This document shows, piece after piece, positions 9,201 through 17,147 of a DNA stretch of 64,000 nucleotides (the first letter of the stretch is position 1; each line of letters opens with the position of its first letter). Location: the NCBI GenBank assembly GCA_016711705.1, contig JADJSK010000002.1:1-64000 (forward strand). The letters are read 5' to 3'. The translations under genes and the position numbers were made by a program. Below the pieces are notes generated by a model. It was given only the letters and a program-made list of their open reading frames with translations, was not told the origin of the DNA and ran no database searches. This DNA comes from Candidatus Brachybacter algidus. Its GTDB lineage: Bacteria; Bacteroidota; Bacteroidia; Chitinophagales; Saprospiraceae.

Positions 9201-12200
9201 TAGTTAGCAATGCTTTTGAATTAGGCGTTGGTCAACACACTCTAGTATACGAAGCAACTGATGCTTGTGGAAATGTTGGAACTGATCAAGTAATACTTAC
9301 AGTTGTTGACAACACTCCTCCAAACGTAATTTGCAAAGAATTCCTACAAGTTACTACTAACCCTAACGGTTGTCTTAACTTGATCCCTGCTGATAGATTT
9401 GACAATGGTTCTTACGACAATTGCTGCTCAGATGATGAGTTAGTATTTAAAGTAAGAAGAATGTCAGAACCTAACGATTCATACTTCCGTGATACTATCG
9501 CTGTTGGTGTATTCAGTGGCAGAGTTATGTATAACAACGGTCTTCCATTATTTGGAAACGTAAATAATTCACGTGAGGTTCCTCGTGATGACTTGAGTGG
9601 CACAGTTACTGGTCCTTACGGAGAGAAATTCTGTGGTAAGGTTGATGTTCTAATGAGAGTTTACTGTGCTGGTTCACCGCAATACTTTGCTGATTGTATG
9701 GTTCAGGTTTTTGTTGATGACAAAACTCGTCCAGTTATATCAGCACCAGCTAACGTAATAGTTCACTGCGAAGACAATCCATCTGACAACGTTCCTCCAC
9801 ACCTACAATATGACCAATATTTCGGTTATGCAACATGGACTGATCCTTGTGGATCTGTAACATTTGACTCAACTGTTACTGGTACATTGAACGACTGTGG
9901 TGAGGGTGTTTTAGTTAAAACTTGGAGAGCTACAGACAAATGTGGTAACCAAGATGTTAAATCTCAAACTGTAACAGTTAGACACATTTCTGACTTTGAA
10001 GTTATATTCCCTGCGGATACAATGATCTTTGCTTGTGTTGATACTTTAGACTTTACTCCAGTACCTCATGACCCAATCTGGTGGCCAAGATTTGACCGTA
10101 ACGATTGCGAGCAACTTGCTACTACTTGGTGGGATGAGCGTTTCTACGGTGAAAATGATGCATGTTTCAAAATTGTACGTCACTGGAAGGTTATCAACTG
10201 GTGTGCATTCAATGTTGATCAAGGTAATACTTATGATGATGTTATCTTGAACTCTTGGAGATTGCCTATCACTTGTAAGTGGAGACCTTCTTCAATTAAT
10301 CAGTTCACAGCTAATGACTGTAACTTGTGGAGAGATATCGACGTATACAGAAGAATGAGAGATGGTGGAAATTACTCTAACTCTAATCCAAACTTATGGA
10401 CTAAAGGTGACGGTGTAATTGAATACATCCAAGTTATCAAAGTTAAGGATAATGAAGATCCTATCATACAAGTTATCAACCCTAAACCTTGCCCTCAGTT
10501 CGGTACACCGGTTGAAGAAGATACGTACTCTAACATTCCTTCTAACACACCGAATACTCCATGGGTATACAATGTAGTAGGAGTTCTTTACAACGGAGTA
10601 TGTTCTGCACCTGCAGGTACATTGAAAGCTTCTGCTATTGATTGTTCAAACAAATTGAACTATCACTATGAAGTTGATGGATTTGCAAGCACAACTAACT
10701 TGAACTTGAAATCAATTGATTTCGCTGGTTTAACTCCAGTAATCACTGATATTCTTCCTATGGGTCTTCATAGAGTTTACTGGTCAGTTAATGATGCATG
10801 TGGAAACACATCATATGGTAACTACTGGGTTAGACTACGTGATTGTAAGAAACCAAGTCCGGTATGTTTCAATGGTCTAGCTACTGTTGTAATGCCTTCT
10901 GCTGGTATGATTACACTTCCTGCAACTTATTTCAATCATAACTCATTTGATAACTGTACTCCAGCTGACGGCTTGATCTACAGCTACTCTGCTGATGTTA
11001 ATGAGACAAGTAGAACATGGACTTGTGATGATATCATTGCTAATGGTTCTCCTATATTTGAAATTACAATGTATGTAACTGATGGTGACGGAAATCAAGA
11101 TTTCTGTAATACATTCATCAGAATAGATGATAACGATGGTGTTTGCGATACAGTTGGTACTTTAATCAGCGGTACTGTTAAGACTTTCGCTCCTTCTGAA
11201 GGTATTAAAGATGTAGTAGTTACTTTGTCTAATTCAGTAATTGATATTACTGCTGATGCAACTGGTGAGTACAATGCTCATACAACTATGACTGGTATCC
11301 AGAAATTGGAAGGTAAGCATGATAAAGATTACTTGAATGGTGTTAACGTTGGTGACATCATCAAAATCCAAAATCACTTACTTAACAAAAACTTGTTAGA
11401 TCAACCTTACAAAATGATGGCTGCTGACGTAAACATCGACGGTAAAGTTTCTAACTTGGATATCCTTGCGATCAGATCATTGATCCTAGGTAAAACTGAT
11501 AAGTTTGCTGCTGGTAAATCTTGGAGAACTTATGATGCACTTTATTCATTGAATATGAATAACTGGGCTCAAGCTCCTGATTTCGTTACTGTTGATATCA
11601 ATTCTTCAGTTACAAATGCTGACTTGAAAGGTGTTAAATTGGGTGACGTTGACTTAAATGCTAAAGCTAACTTCGGTTCAGGTGCTATCGAGCAAAGAAC
11701 TGTAGGAACACTTAGCTTCAGAGCTGACGACGTTCAAATGACTGCTGGCCAAACAATTGAAATCCCAGTGAAAGCTAAAGATTTCAAAAACATAGCTGGT
11801 TACCAATTCACATTCGCATTTGATAATGCAGCAATGGAATTCGTAGATATGAAATCTGGTGAACTTGCTATCTCTGCTGAGAACTTCTCTGCACTTAAAG
11901 CAAGCGAAGGAATCGTAACTACTATATTCGCTTCTGAAGAAGCTGCTACAATCGCTGATGACGCTGTATTGTTTACTCTTGTATTCAATGCTAAGTCTGA
12001 AGTTGCTCTAAGCAAAGTATTGACAGCTAATTCTAGCTTAACTCCAGCAATGGGTGTTAATAGCTCTGATGAGAATTTGGATATCGCACTTGAGTTTAAT
12101 ACAAACAATGGTGTGGTTGCTTCAGGTGATTTCGACTTGAAACAAAACAATCCGAATCCATTCTCTACAGTTACAGCTATTGAGTTTAACTTGCCACAGG

Positions 12201-12388
12201 CTTCTAAAGCAACATTGACAATCTATGATGTAACAGGTAAAATTGTTTACACTAGAAAAGTTGATGCAGCTAAAGGTCTTAACAAGGAACTTGTAAGCAG
12301 AACTCAGATTGGTTCAACAGGTGTTATGTTCTATCAATTGGTAGCTGGTGATTATTCAGCAACTAAGAAGATGGTTATCTTAGACTAA
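6236..12388 (+). CDS. Giant T9SS surface protein: P-domain, HYR-like repeats, dockerin- and cohesin-like domains, type A sorting tail
   Basis: A 2,050-residue secreted protein. ATG at 6236 and ATG at 6242 both give a signal peptide ending near GNAQ. A proprotein-convertase-type P-domain covers about residues 28-215. A long Cys-rich region of HYR/Ig-like modules follows; the clearest spans about 927-1035, with GVGQHTLVYEATDACGN and VVDNTPPNVICKE. Near 1695-1755 is a dockerin-like segment with the calcium-loop pattern DVNIDGKVSNLD and a degenerate first half (GVNVGDIIKIQNHLL). A cohesin-like domain occupies about 1820-1950. The last 85 residues are a T9SS type A sorting domain (NNPNPFS, IYDVTGKIV, KKMVILD). 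Codons in the later half favour ATC, AAC and GGT, unlike neighbouring genes, suggesting high expression. Function is probably structural or adhesive; no enzymatic domain was seen. Confidence 0.85.
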   Translation: MTMKKFNWVNSIFMLCLLCLCGTQGNAQTFTFTSAAAVGIPDAAYDGTEGSMASKTLAVAGIPGVGTIASIKLSANIGHTWPGDMTFKLKAPGGQILALVSRMGLIEAVDDGSDCCGTSNDMLIANTYTFDDGASTASEDWGALGSPIPTSSVTPSNGSILAPPAFTSFADLATAVGIGGLNGNWTLLMGDGGAGDVGNVSNVSFEIIITADNGGGEGEPDVCALTCPGTQYINLDPGACLYTYTYPVSISSLCVVTPEPILNFTGQFSTASSLRFPDGITSTQPYTGLFTGDTTYTVESGDGFGFDNTSLSYYNAAYWNVAVAGNVKFNWTYATNDGPLWDQTGYLKNMPATFTWFGNQTGAGFGVYQLSSNAGAFNQAGLGNVNVTAGGKFGFYAFTQDGGGGAATMVITNFSYASAPVLPVITQTSGVNIGYVADFSGGLVDIITEEFPIGTTTVTYSGVGPDGPISCSFDVVVAGIANPIGSLACNDDINISVDTNCIAVINADQILEGGPYGCYDDYIVAIGTNMQGPFNLGNTVTCANIGQTLAVQVTDPNTGNRCWGWIHVEDKIPPTIDCDGCVAEVNELFGTLDFTDPLAGNFTQSCYDFGLGTPTGGNHPYDLVNFSVPVTGSYTFALVSQGPFIGGQGYCTIYGGAGFVPGSPCTNLIGGMDEFIMTDFTVNLVAGQNYQMLIIDYGALSGNIFDWTVTVNGPGGVGILAAVPCEIGCSDIAALLAATTIEDLTDLGIESSVPDAFDNCEGPACGPLTYSFTVGALSNTDMCAEGRFIPVTWTVTDLGGNSVSCTENVGIDLPTLDEVIFPDQVTVACGSPTDPDAFNSQAPDNTPFNPAYNPNALDGNTIDEDWPAVDGNDIRNQGTYCNLVSQYHDDEILLCGPNSGAKKIIRRWTVVDWCTNEIRESVQLIKVEDVIAPAVNAGPDFTVNASPWSCSVYGLTLPAATVFEACSPNAITWRVLIGNVVLLNTNGGVVSNAFELGVGQHTLVYEATDACGNVGTDQVILTVVDNTPPNVICKEFLQVTTNPNGCLNLIPADRFDNGSYDNCCSDDELVFKVRRMSEPNDSYFRDTIAVGVFSGRVMYNNGLPLFGNVNNSREVPRDDLSGTVTGPYGEKFCGKVDVLMRVYCAGSPQYFADCMVQVFVDDKTRPVISAPANVIVHCEDNPSDNVPPHLQYDQYFGYATWTDPCGSVTFDSTVTGTLNDCGEGVLVKTWRATDKCGNQDVKSQTVTVRHISDFEVIFPADTMIFACVDTLDFTPVPHDPIWWPRFDRNDCEQLATTWWDERFYGENDACFKIVRHWKVINWCAFNVDQGNTYDDVILNSWRLPITCKWRPSSINQFTANDCNLWRDIDVYRRMRDGGNYSNSNPNLWTKGDGVIEYIQVIKVKDNEDPIIQVINPKPCPQFGTPVEEDTYSNIPSNTPNTPWVYNVVGVLYNGVCSAPAGTLKASAIDCSNKLNYHYEVDGFASTTNLNLKSIDFAGLTPVITDILPMGLHRVYWSVNDACGNTSYGNYWVRLRDCKKPSPVCFNGLATVVMPSAGMITLPATYFNHNSFDNCTPADGLIYSYSADVNETSRTWTCDDIIANGSPIFEITMYVTDGDGNQDFCNTFIRIDDNDGVCDTVGTLISGTVKTFAPSEGIKDVVVTLSNSVIDITADATGEYNAHTTMTGIQKLEGKHDKDYLNGVNVGDIIKIQNHLLNKNLLDQPYKMMAADVNIDGKVSNLDILAIRSLILGKTDKFAAGKSWRTYDALYSLNMNNWAQAPDFVTVDINSSVTNADLKGVKLGDVDLNAKANFGSGAIEQRTVGTLSFRADDVQMTAGQTIEIPVKAKDFKNIAGYQFTFAFDNAAMEFVDMKSGELAISAENFSALKASEGIVTTIFASEEAATIADDAVLFTLVFNAKSEVALSKVLTANSSLTPAMGVNSSDENLDIALEFNTNNGVVASGDFDLKQNNPNPFSTVTAIEFNLPQASKATLTIYDVTGKIVYTRKVDAAKGLNKELVSRTQIGSTGVMFYQLVAGDYSATKKMVILD

Positions 12389-12447
12389 TCTTTTAGTAGA
12401 TACCTTAGACCGAGTTTAAATTTTATTTAAAATCGGTTTTTGGGACG

Positions 12448-12480
12448 ACTCCCGCCTCTTTGAGGCGGGAGTTTTTTTTT
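12448..12480 (+). terminator. Rho-independent terminator
   Basis: A perfect 11-bp stem (ACTCCCGCCTC at 12448-12458 and its complement at 12462-12472) with a TTT loop is followed by an uninterrupted T tract. It closes the transcript of the 2,050-residue protein gene 60 nt after its stop codon. Confidence 0.93.
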
Positions 12481-12545
12481 GTACCATTAACATATCCCTA
12501 AAAAATATATAGGTATAAAAGATATAATAATTACATTATTAAAAA

Positions 12546-12601
12546 TATATTTGTAGTGGAATTGATGTTGGTACTTAATTATTTAGGTGTTACATCAATT
12601 C
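12546..12601 (+). promoter_or_regulatory. -7 box TATATTTG and leader stem-loop
   Basis: TATATTTG at 12546-12553 fits TAnnTTTG. Directly downstream, GAATTGATGT (12559-12568) and its exact reverse complement (12592-12601) form a 10-bp stem around a 23-nt loop, inside what would be a leader of about 120 nt for the gene at 12680. No T tract follows, so it is not a terminator. It could be an mRNA-stabilising hairpin or a protein-binding site. Confidence 0.4.
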
Positions 12602-12679
12602 GTTCTCCCAAGAACTGTACCCTTTTCGCTATCAGTATGTCTGTAGCTAATTTTTTTTTCTAAACCAAATTATTAAGAT

Positions 12680-15600
12680 ATGATCATGAACAGTTCTACA
12701 TTTATCACTATGCTCCATCGATGCAAACAGTTTTTGTTTGTTTTTGCAATTTCAGCCGGAGCGTTTACAACTTCAGAATTAAAAGCTAACATTGGTTGCG
12801 GCGTTCTAGCTCCTTCAGCTGAAGGAGTCATGGACATGAGCCAATGGGTTACCTGTCCTCCAGCATGGATTAATGTGACTTGCAGTCAATTAGATCCAGG
12901 ATTGAATTATGGATCACCATGGGTCGCAAACGGTTGTGGTTGTGGCTCTATAATTTATGGACCATACATCGTCGACAATCGTGTTGGTTGTGGTGCCGGT
13001 ACTATTACTAAAACATGGAACATATGGACCATGTATGGTGAATATACTTGCAGTCAGACGATCAATGTAAGTGGCGGATACTATGGTTATCCTGTTATTC
13101 ATTGGCCACCCGATTACAATTTGTCAGGTTGCGGGTCTGGATATCTTCCTGATGATCTACCTGCACCATATAACAGACCTACTTGGAGTGCACCTGAGTG
13201 TTCTCAGTTGATGTATACCTACTATGATGAAGTATTCTATCCAGAGTACAATTCAGGTATTTGCAAAAAAATCTTTAGACATTGGAAGGTAATTGACTGG
13301 TGTATCTATAATGTTGACAACCCTTGGTCTCAAGGTCAGTGGAGCTGTACTCAATTGATAATGGTTAAAGATCAATATCCACCGACCATACAGTGTCCTG
13401 GAAATGTAGTAGTAGATGCTGGGCCTAACTGCTCTGGTTCTTATGTTCATATTCCTCCAGCTACTGCATACGATCCTTGTGGCAATGTTACCATTACAAA
13501 CAATTCGCCATACGATGTTTATGGAGGTGCTGATGCTAGTGGTTATTATCCTCCGGGTACAACTAAAGTTACATTTTGGGCTACAGATGCATGCGGTAAC
13601 ACATGCGCTTGTTGGATAAATGTTACTGTTACAGATAAAAAGAAACCAACTCCAGTTGTATATTATGGGTTGAGTACAAGTCTAATGTGTATGAACCCTC
13701 AACCTATGATTGAGATTCAAGCGAAATGGTTTGATGCAGGTTCTTTTGACAACTGTACCCCAAAACATAAATTAAAGTTCAGTGTCTATCCTAAGATCTT
13801 TACTTGCGCTGACAGAGGTTACAATGATGTCACCATCACTGTTACTGACGAAGCAGGTAATTCTGAAACAGTTAACTCTTATATCATTGTTGACGATAAT
13901 ATTGGATGCTGTGGTGTAGATACTACTAATCCTCCTGTAATTAATTGTCCGGGTGATATCACAGTTGATGCCTTGACTAATGATTGTAGTGGAGCTTTGG
14001 TTACTCTTGATCCTGCTACAGCAACAAGTGATTGCAATGGCGCAGTAACAATCAAGGATAACTCACCATATGCTACAGGCCATGGTGCTAATGCAAGTGG
14101 AGTTTATCCGATAGGAACTACAGTAGTTACTTTCACAGCTACAGATTTCTGTGGTAAGAAAAGTACATGCAAAACAACAATTAGAGTAAAAGATGGTAAG
14201 AAACCTTCACCAGTTGTGTTCTACGGATTGGCAATTACCTTAATGGAAGATACTATCAATGGAGGTGGAATTATCAACCTTGTACCAGAATGGTTCGATG
14301 CTGGTTCATTTGATAACTGCACTGACAATAATGATCTTATTTTCTCTATAAGCCCAAGCTCATTCAATTGTGATAGTTTAGGTGAACGTAATGTGAGAAT
14401 CACAGTAACTGATGAATCAGGAAATACTGAATATGTCAATACTTACATCGTAATCCAGGATCCTAATGACGTTTGTGTTACAACGTTTACGGCTAATATC
14501 GCAGGTCTGATCAAGACTGAAGATGGAGATAAAGTTTCGGCTGTAGACATGATGGCAATGACGCCTGATACGATGTACGAAAAGAGAGTAGACGGTGATT
14601 ATGTTTTACTAGACCTTAAAGGTGGTGAGAAATATGAAATAGTGCCACAGAAGACTGATGATATTCGTAATGGTGTTTCTACCAAAGATCTTATTATATT
14701 GAAAAATCATATAATAGGTAAAGATCTTATTCAAAGCCCTTACAAATTGATTGCAGCAGATGTTAACAGTGATAAGGTAATAAATACATTGGACTTATTA
14801 ATGCTTAGAAAATTAGTTCTAGGTACATTGGATGAACTTCCTGGTGATGTAAGTTGGAAGTTTATTGATGGTAGCTATATTTTTAGTCCATTTACTCCTG
14901 CTTTAACTCAAAACTATCCTTCTAAGATTGTAATCAATAAATTGAAAGAAAATAAAGACAATATTTCTTTCATCGGAACTAAGATGGGTGACCTTAACAG
15001 TTCTGTGTCTGCAAGCGCGACAGGTGACAATAATGATATCTTATTGAGAGGAAATGGCAATATAAAATTGTTTGCACTTACTTCTGAAACTACGGAAAGT
15101 AAAGTAAGAGTTGACTTTACTCCAGATATGGCTGTAAATACTGATGGTATGCAAATGGAATTGAATTTCGATCCAACTCTTGTTAAATATACAGGAATCG
15201 ATCAGGGTATTCTTACAGGATTGTCTAACAGTGCTTGTATTAATACAAGTAATGTTGCGAATGGAAGTATTAAGATCAGCTGGGTATCGAATTATGCGAT
15301 TTCTGTGGATCCGACTCAAATTATGTTCTCTATGTTGTTTGAAAAATTGAACAATGCCGGTAACATAAAATTCAAATTGAATCCTTATGGATTGAATCCT
15401 GAATTATATGATAGAGATAATAATACTTTTGACATTGAATTGATCAATGAGAAAGTAGCTTCAGTTAATGGATTTGCTTTGTTCCAAAACAGACCGAACC
15501 CATTACAGTCTTACACTAGTATTGGATTTAACCTTCCTGAAGCATCAGATATTGAATTAAATATATATGATGTCACTGGTAATGTGGTTAAAACGATTAA

Positions 15601-15724
15601 AGGTACCTATGCAAAGGGCACAAATAAAGTTGATATCGAATGGACTAATACCAAAGGTGTTTACTACTATATGCTTAAAGCTGGTGATAATGTCGCTACT
15701 AAGAAAATGATTGTAATAGAATAA
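12680..15724 (+). CDS. T9SS surface protein with HYR repeats, dockerin-like and cohesin-like domains
   Basis: A 1,014-residue secreted protein, a smaller relative of the preceding 2,050-residue protein. ATG at 12680 (MIMNS) precedes a signal peptide ending around TSELKAN. The N-terminal 220 residues are Cys-, Trp- and Tyr-rich. Two HYR domains lie at about 230-320 (PPTIQCPGNVVVDAG; GTTKVTFWATDACGN) and 417-505 (PPVINCPGDITVDA; GTTVVTFTATDFCG), and each is followed by a conserved unit containing WFDAGSFDNCT. A dockerin-like segment spans about 660-718 (DVNSDKVINTLD), a cohesin-like domain about 795-912, and a T9SS type A sorting tail the last 85 residues (NRPNPLQ, IYDVTGNVV). The shared dockerin-cohesin-sorting order with its neighbour points to duplication and a common assembly role. 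It has its own promoter and terminator. Confidence 0.85.
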   Translation: MIMNSSTFITMLHRCKQFLFVFAISAGAFTTSELKANIGCGVLAPSAEGVMDMSQWVTCPPAWINVTCSQLDPGLNYGSPWVANGCGCGSIIYGPYIVDNRVGCGAGTITKTWNIWTMYGEYTCSQTINVSGGYYGYPVIHWPPDYNLSGCGSGYLPDDLPAPYNRPTWSAPECSQLMYTYYDEVFYPEYNSGICKKIFRHWKVIDWCIYNVDNPWSQGQWSCTQLIMVKDQYPPTIQCPGNVVVDAGPNCSGSYVHIPPATAYDPCGNVTITNNSPYDVYGGADASGYYPPGTTKVTFWATDACGNTCACWINVTVTDKKKPTPVVYYGLSTSLMCMNPQPMIEIQAKWFDAGSFDNCTPKHKLKFSVYPKIFTCADRGYNDVTITVTDEAGNSETVNSYIIVDDNIGCCGVDTTNPPVINCPGDITVDALTNDCSGALVTLDPATATSDCNGAVTIKDNSPYATGHGANASGVYPIGTTVVTFTATDFCGKKSTCKTTIRVKDGKKPSPVVFYGLAITLMEDTINGGGIINLVPEWFDAGSFDNCTDNNDLIFSISPSSFNCDSLGERNVRITVTDESGNTEYVNTYIVIQDPNDVCVTTFTANIAGLIKTEDGDKVSAVDMMAMTPDTMYEKRVDGDYVLLDLKGGEKYEIVPQKTDDIRNGVSTKDLIILKNHIIGKDLIQSPYKLIAADVNSDKVINTLDLLMLRKLVLGTLDELPGDVSWKFIDGSYIFSPFTPALTQNYPSKIVINKLKENKDNISFIGTKMGDLNSSVSASATGDNNDILLRGNGNIKLFALTSETTESKVRVDFTPDMAVNTDGMQMELNFDPTLVKYTGIDQGILTGLSNSACINTSNVANGSIKISWVSNYAISVDPTQIMFSMLFEKLNNAGNIKFKLNPYGLNPELYDRDNNTFDIELINEKVASVNGFALFQNRPNPLQSYTSIGFNLPEASDIELNIYDVTGNVVKTIKGTYAKGTNKVDIEWTNTKGVYYYMLKAGDNVATKKMIVIE

Positions 15725-15751
15725 TCTTAAATCCTTTTCTAAAATTATATT

Positions 15752-15784
15752 GGAGGCTATCATTTGATAGCCTCCTTTTTTTTT
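15752..15784 (+). terminator. Rho-independent terminator
   Basis: A perfect 11-bp stem (GGAGGCTATCA at 15752-15762, complement at 15765-15775) with a 2-nt loop is followed by nine T. It lies 28 nt after the stop of the 1,014-residue protein. Confidence 0.92.
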
Positions 15785-16202
15785 GTTAAGGATGATGATT
15801 CAATTATAGTTAAACCGATATATATGAATTTGTGTTATTGCTTCTTCCAATGAGTTGCTATAAAAAACTTTGTAGATAAACTCAGTAGTCAAATAAACTC
15901 TAGTACAACGCACCTTTATATAGTAAGGAAATTAAGAAAAGTTATGGATAAGGTGTATTGAAACAAGCTATTGAATTGTCCATATCCTAAGATTAGCATT
16001 AGACAGTACAGAAATATTTTCTTGATTAACTACTTGAAAACAAGACGAGAACTAGTACAGAATACGAATTCCCTATCGACCATTAAAAATGGTATAAACG
16101 ACTTTCATCTCGGCATTATAAAACAAAATATTGGTCAAGTAAATAGTACCATTCTGAATAACATATCTTAATAAGAGATCAATCCTTTAAAATAGATACA
16201 AT
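15785..16202. other. Gene-free intergenic stretch
   Basis: About 420 nt of AT-rich DNA between the terminator of the HYR protein and the minus-strand proS operon. The only open frame (TTG at 15971, 66 codons) has no recognisable features. No repeat, RNA gene or convincing regulatory site was found. Confidence 0.5.
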
Positions 16203-16763
16203 TCAATATTTTGGAGAAGAGTAAAAGCTTGCTATAAAGATCATGGCTATTTTAAAGGGTTGATCTACCGTGTCTTTTAATTTATCATGGATGATCCAGT
16301 CTCTTGGATCCATTTCCCATTGGGTATAAACTTCATAATCCCCCATTTTACTGCTGGTCTTCCATCCATCATAAACATTCTCATACATAGTCTTAAAAGT
16401 TAGCGTATAGCTATCATCTGTGATGCGCCACTGGTTAAAATCACCGGAATAAACAGTTTTGAGTGTAAGTATGTGATTACCTGATCGAAGTTCCCACATA
16501 TTTGGATCATTTTTGTTACGCATTTTTATTTGGCCGTTGATTTCTCCAATTCGGTAATCCCATTCGGTCCAATCTGATTGAAAGGGCCAGCGTAATTTAA
16601 TTCTACCGATTGGAATTTCCTCTAAGCCATAAAGATCCCATGAAGTATAATCATCCTCGACGCTAATACTCATAGCTGTTAATTGGCTTGATAGGCTATC
16701 TGACTGCCCTTTTAAGCCCATGAATGAACATATTAATAAAAAAGTTAAAAGCGTTTTAGACAA
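16203..16763 (-). CDS. Secreted protein of unknown function
   Basis: 186 residues with a signal peptide (MSKTLLTFLLICSFMGLKGQ). The mature part is rich in Trp and Tyr and seems to contain repeated beta-hairpin units, each holding a Trp and ending in a strand: TEWDYRIGEINGQIKMR, MWELRSGNHILTLKTVY, QWRITDDSYTLTFKTMY, GWKTSSKMGDYEVYTQW. This suggests a small all-beta, perhaps lipocalin- or propeller-like, fold. No family was recognised and there is no sorting tail. It is the last gene of a tight operon, 20 nt after the DUF3127 gene and behind proS, but that context does not reveal a function. Confidence 0.68.
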   Translation of the reverse strand: MSKTLLTFLLICSFMGLKGQSDSLSSQLTAMSISVEDDYTSWDLYGLEEIPIGRIKLRWPFQSDWTEWDYRIGEINGQIKMRNKNDPNMWELRSGNHILTLKTVYSGDFNQWRITDDSYTLTFKTMYENVYDGWKTSSKMGDYEVYTQWEMDPRDWIIHDKLKDTVDQPFKIAMIFIASFYSSPKY

Positions 16764-16783
16764 AATATCAATTTAAAATATTC

Positions 16784-17125
16784 TTAAAATGGAGAATCAT
16801 CAAATGATCCATCATTGACTTCAAATGGAATGTCATTTGGGTGTCCCACTATATCTTCACCACCTTTTTCAATTTTCCAGGCATTGAGATTCGTAAAATA
16901 TTTACCTTGCCATTCTCTCCCTCTTAGATCAAAATGTACTTTGATTTCTTCATTTTCATTGTAAGGATCGATCAAATTAACACGCTCCTGTGCAAGTTGA
17001 AATTTGACATATTGTGGATAATTATCCTTTGAAATCAATATAACGAATTCTCTTGTCTGAAATGATGCAGTCTTTGATTCTATATCAAACTTTTTAACCA
17101 ATTGTCCTTTTATCTCAAAACTCAT
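16784..17125 (-). CDS. DUF3127 domain protein
   Basis: 113-residue cytoplasmic protein. It starts with MSFEIKGQLVKKF, has the middle motif REFVILISKDNYPQYVKFQL, and carries the characteristic GREWQGKYFTNLNAWKIEK near residues 66-84. This is the pattern of DUF3127, a small OB-fold-like family common in Bacteroidota and sometimes likened to single-stranded-DNA-binding proteins. The acidic tail (SFDDSPF) resembles the acidic C-terminal tip of SSB proteins, which recruits partners; that comparison is an inference. It lies 22 nt after proS and 20 nt before the secreted-protein gene, so the three are likely co-transcribed. Confidence 0.82.
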   Translation of the reverse strand: MSFEIKGQLVKKFDIESKTASFQTREFVILISKDNYPQYVKFQLAQERVNLIDPYNENEEIKVHFDLRGREWQGKYFTNLNAWKIEKGGEDIVGHPNDIPFEVNDGSFDDSPF

Positions 17126-17147
17126 GCTTTAGTTTTTATTTGTTTAA

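Noticed and set aside
15971..16171. 66-codon ORF downstream of the HYR protein
   Set aside because: It has a TTG start, no recognisable motif, no ribosome-binding context and no operon partner. It looks like chance in AT-rich DNA.
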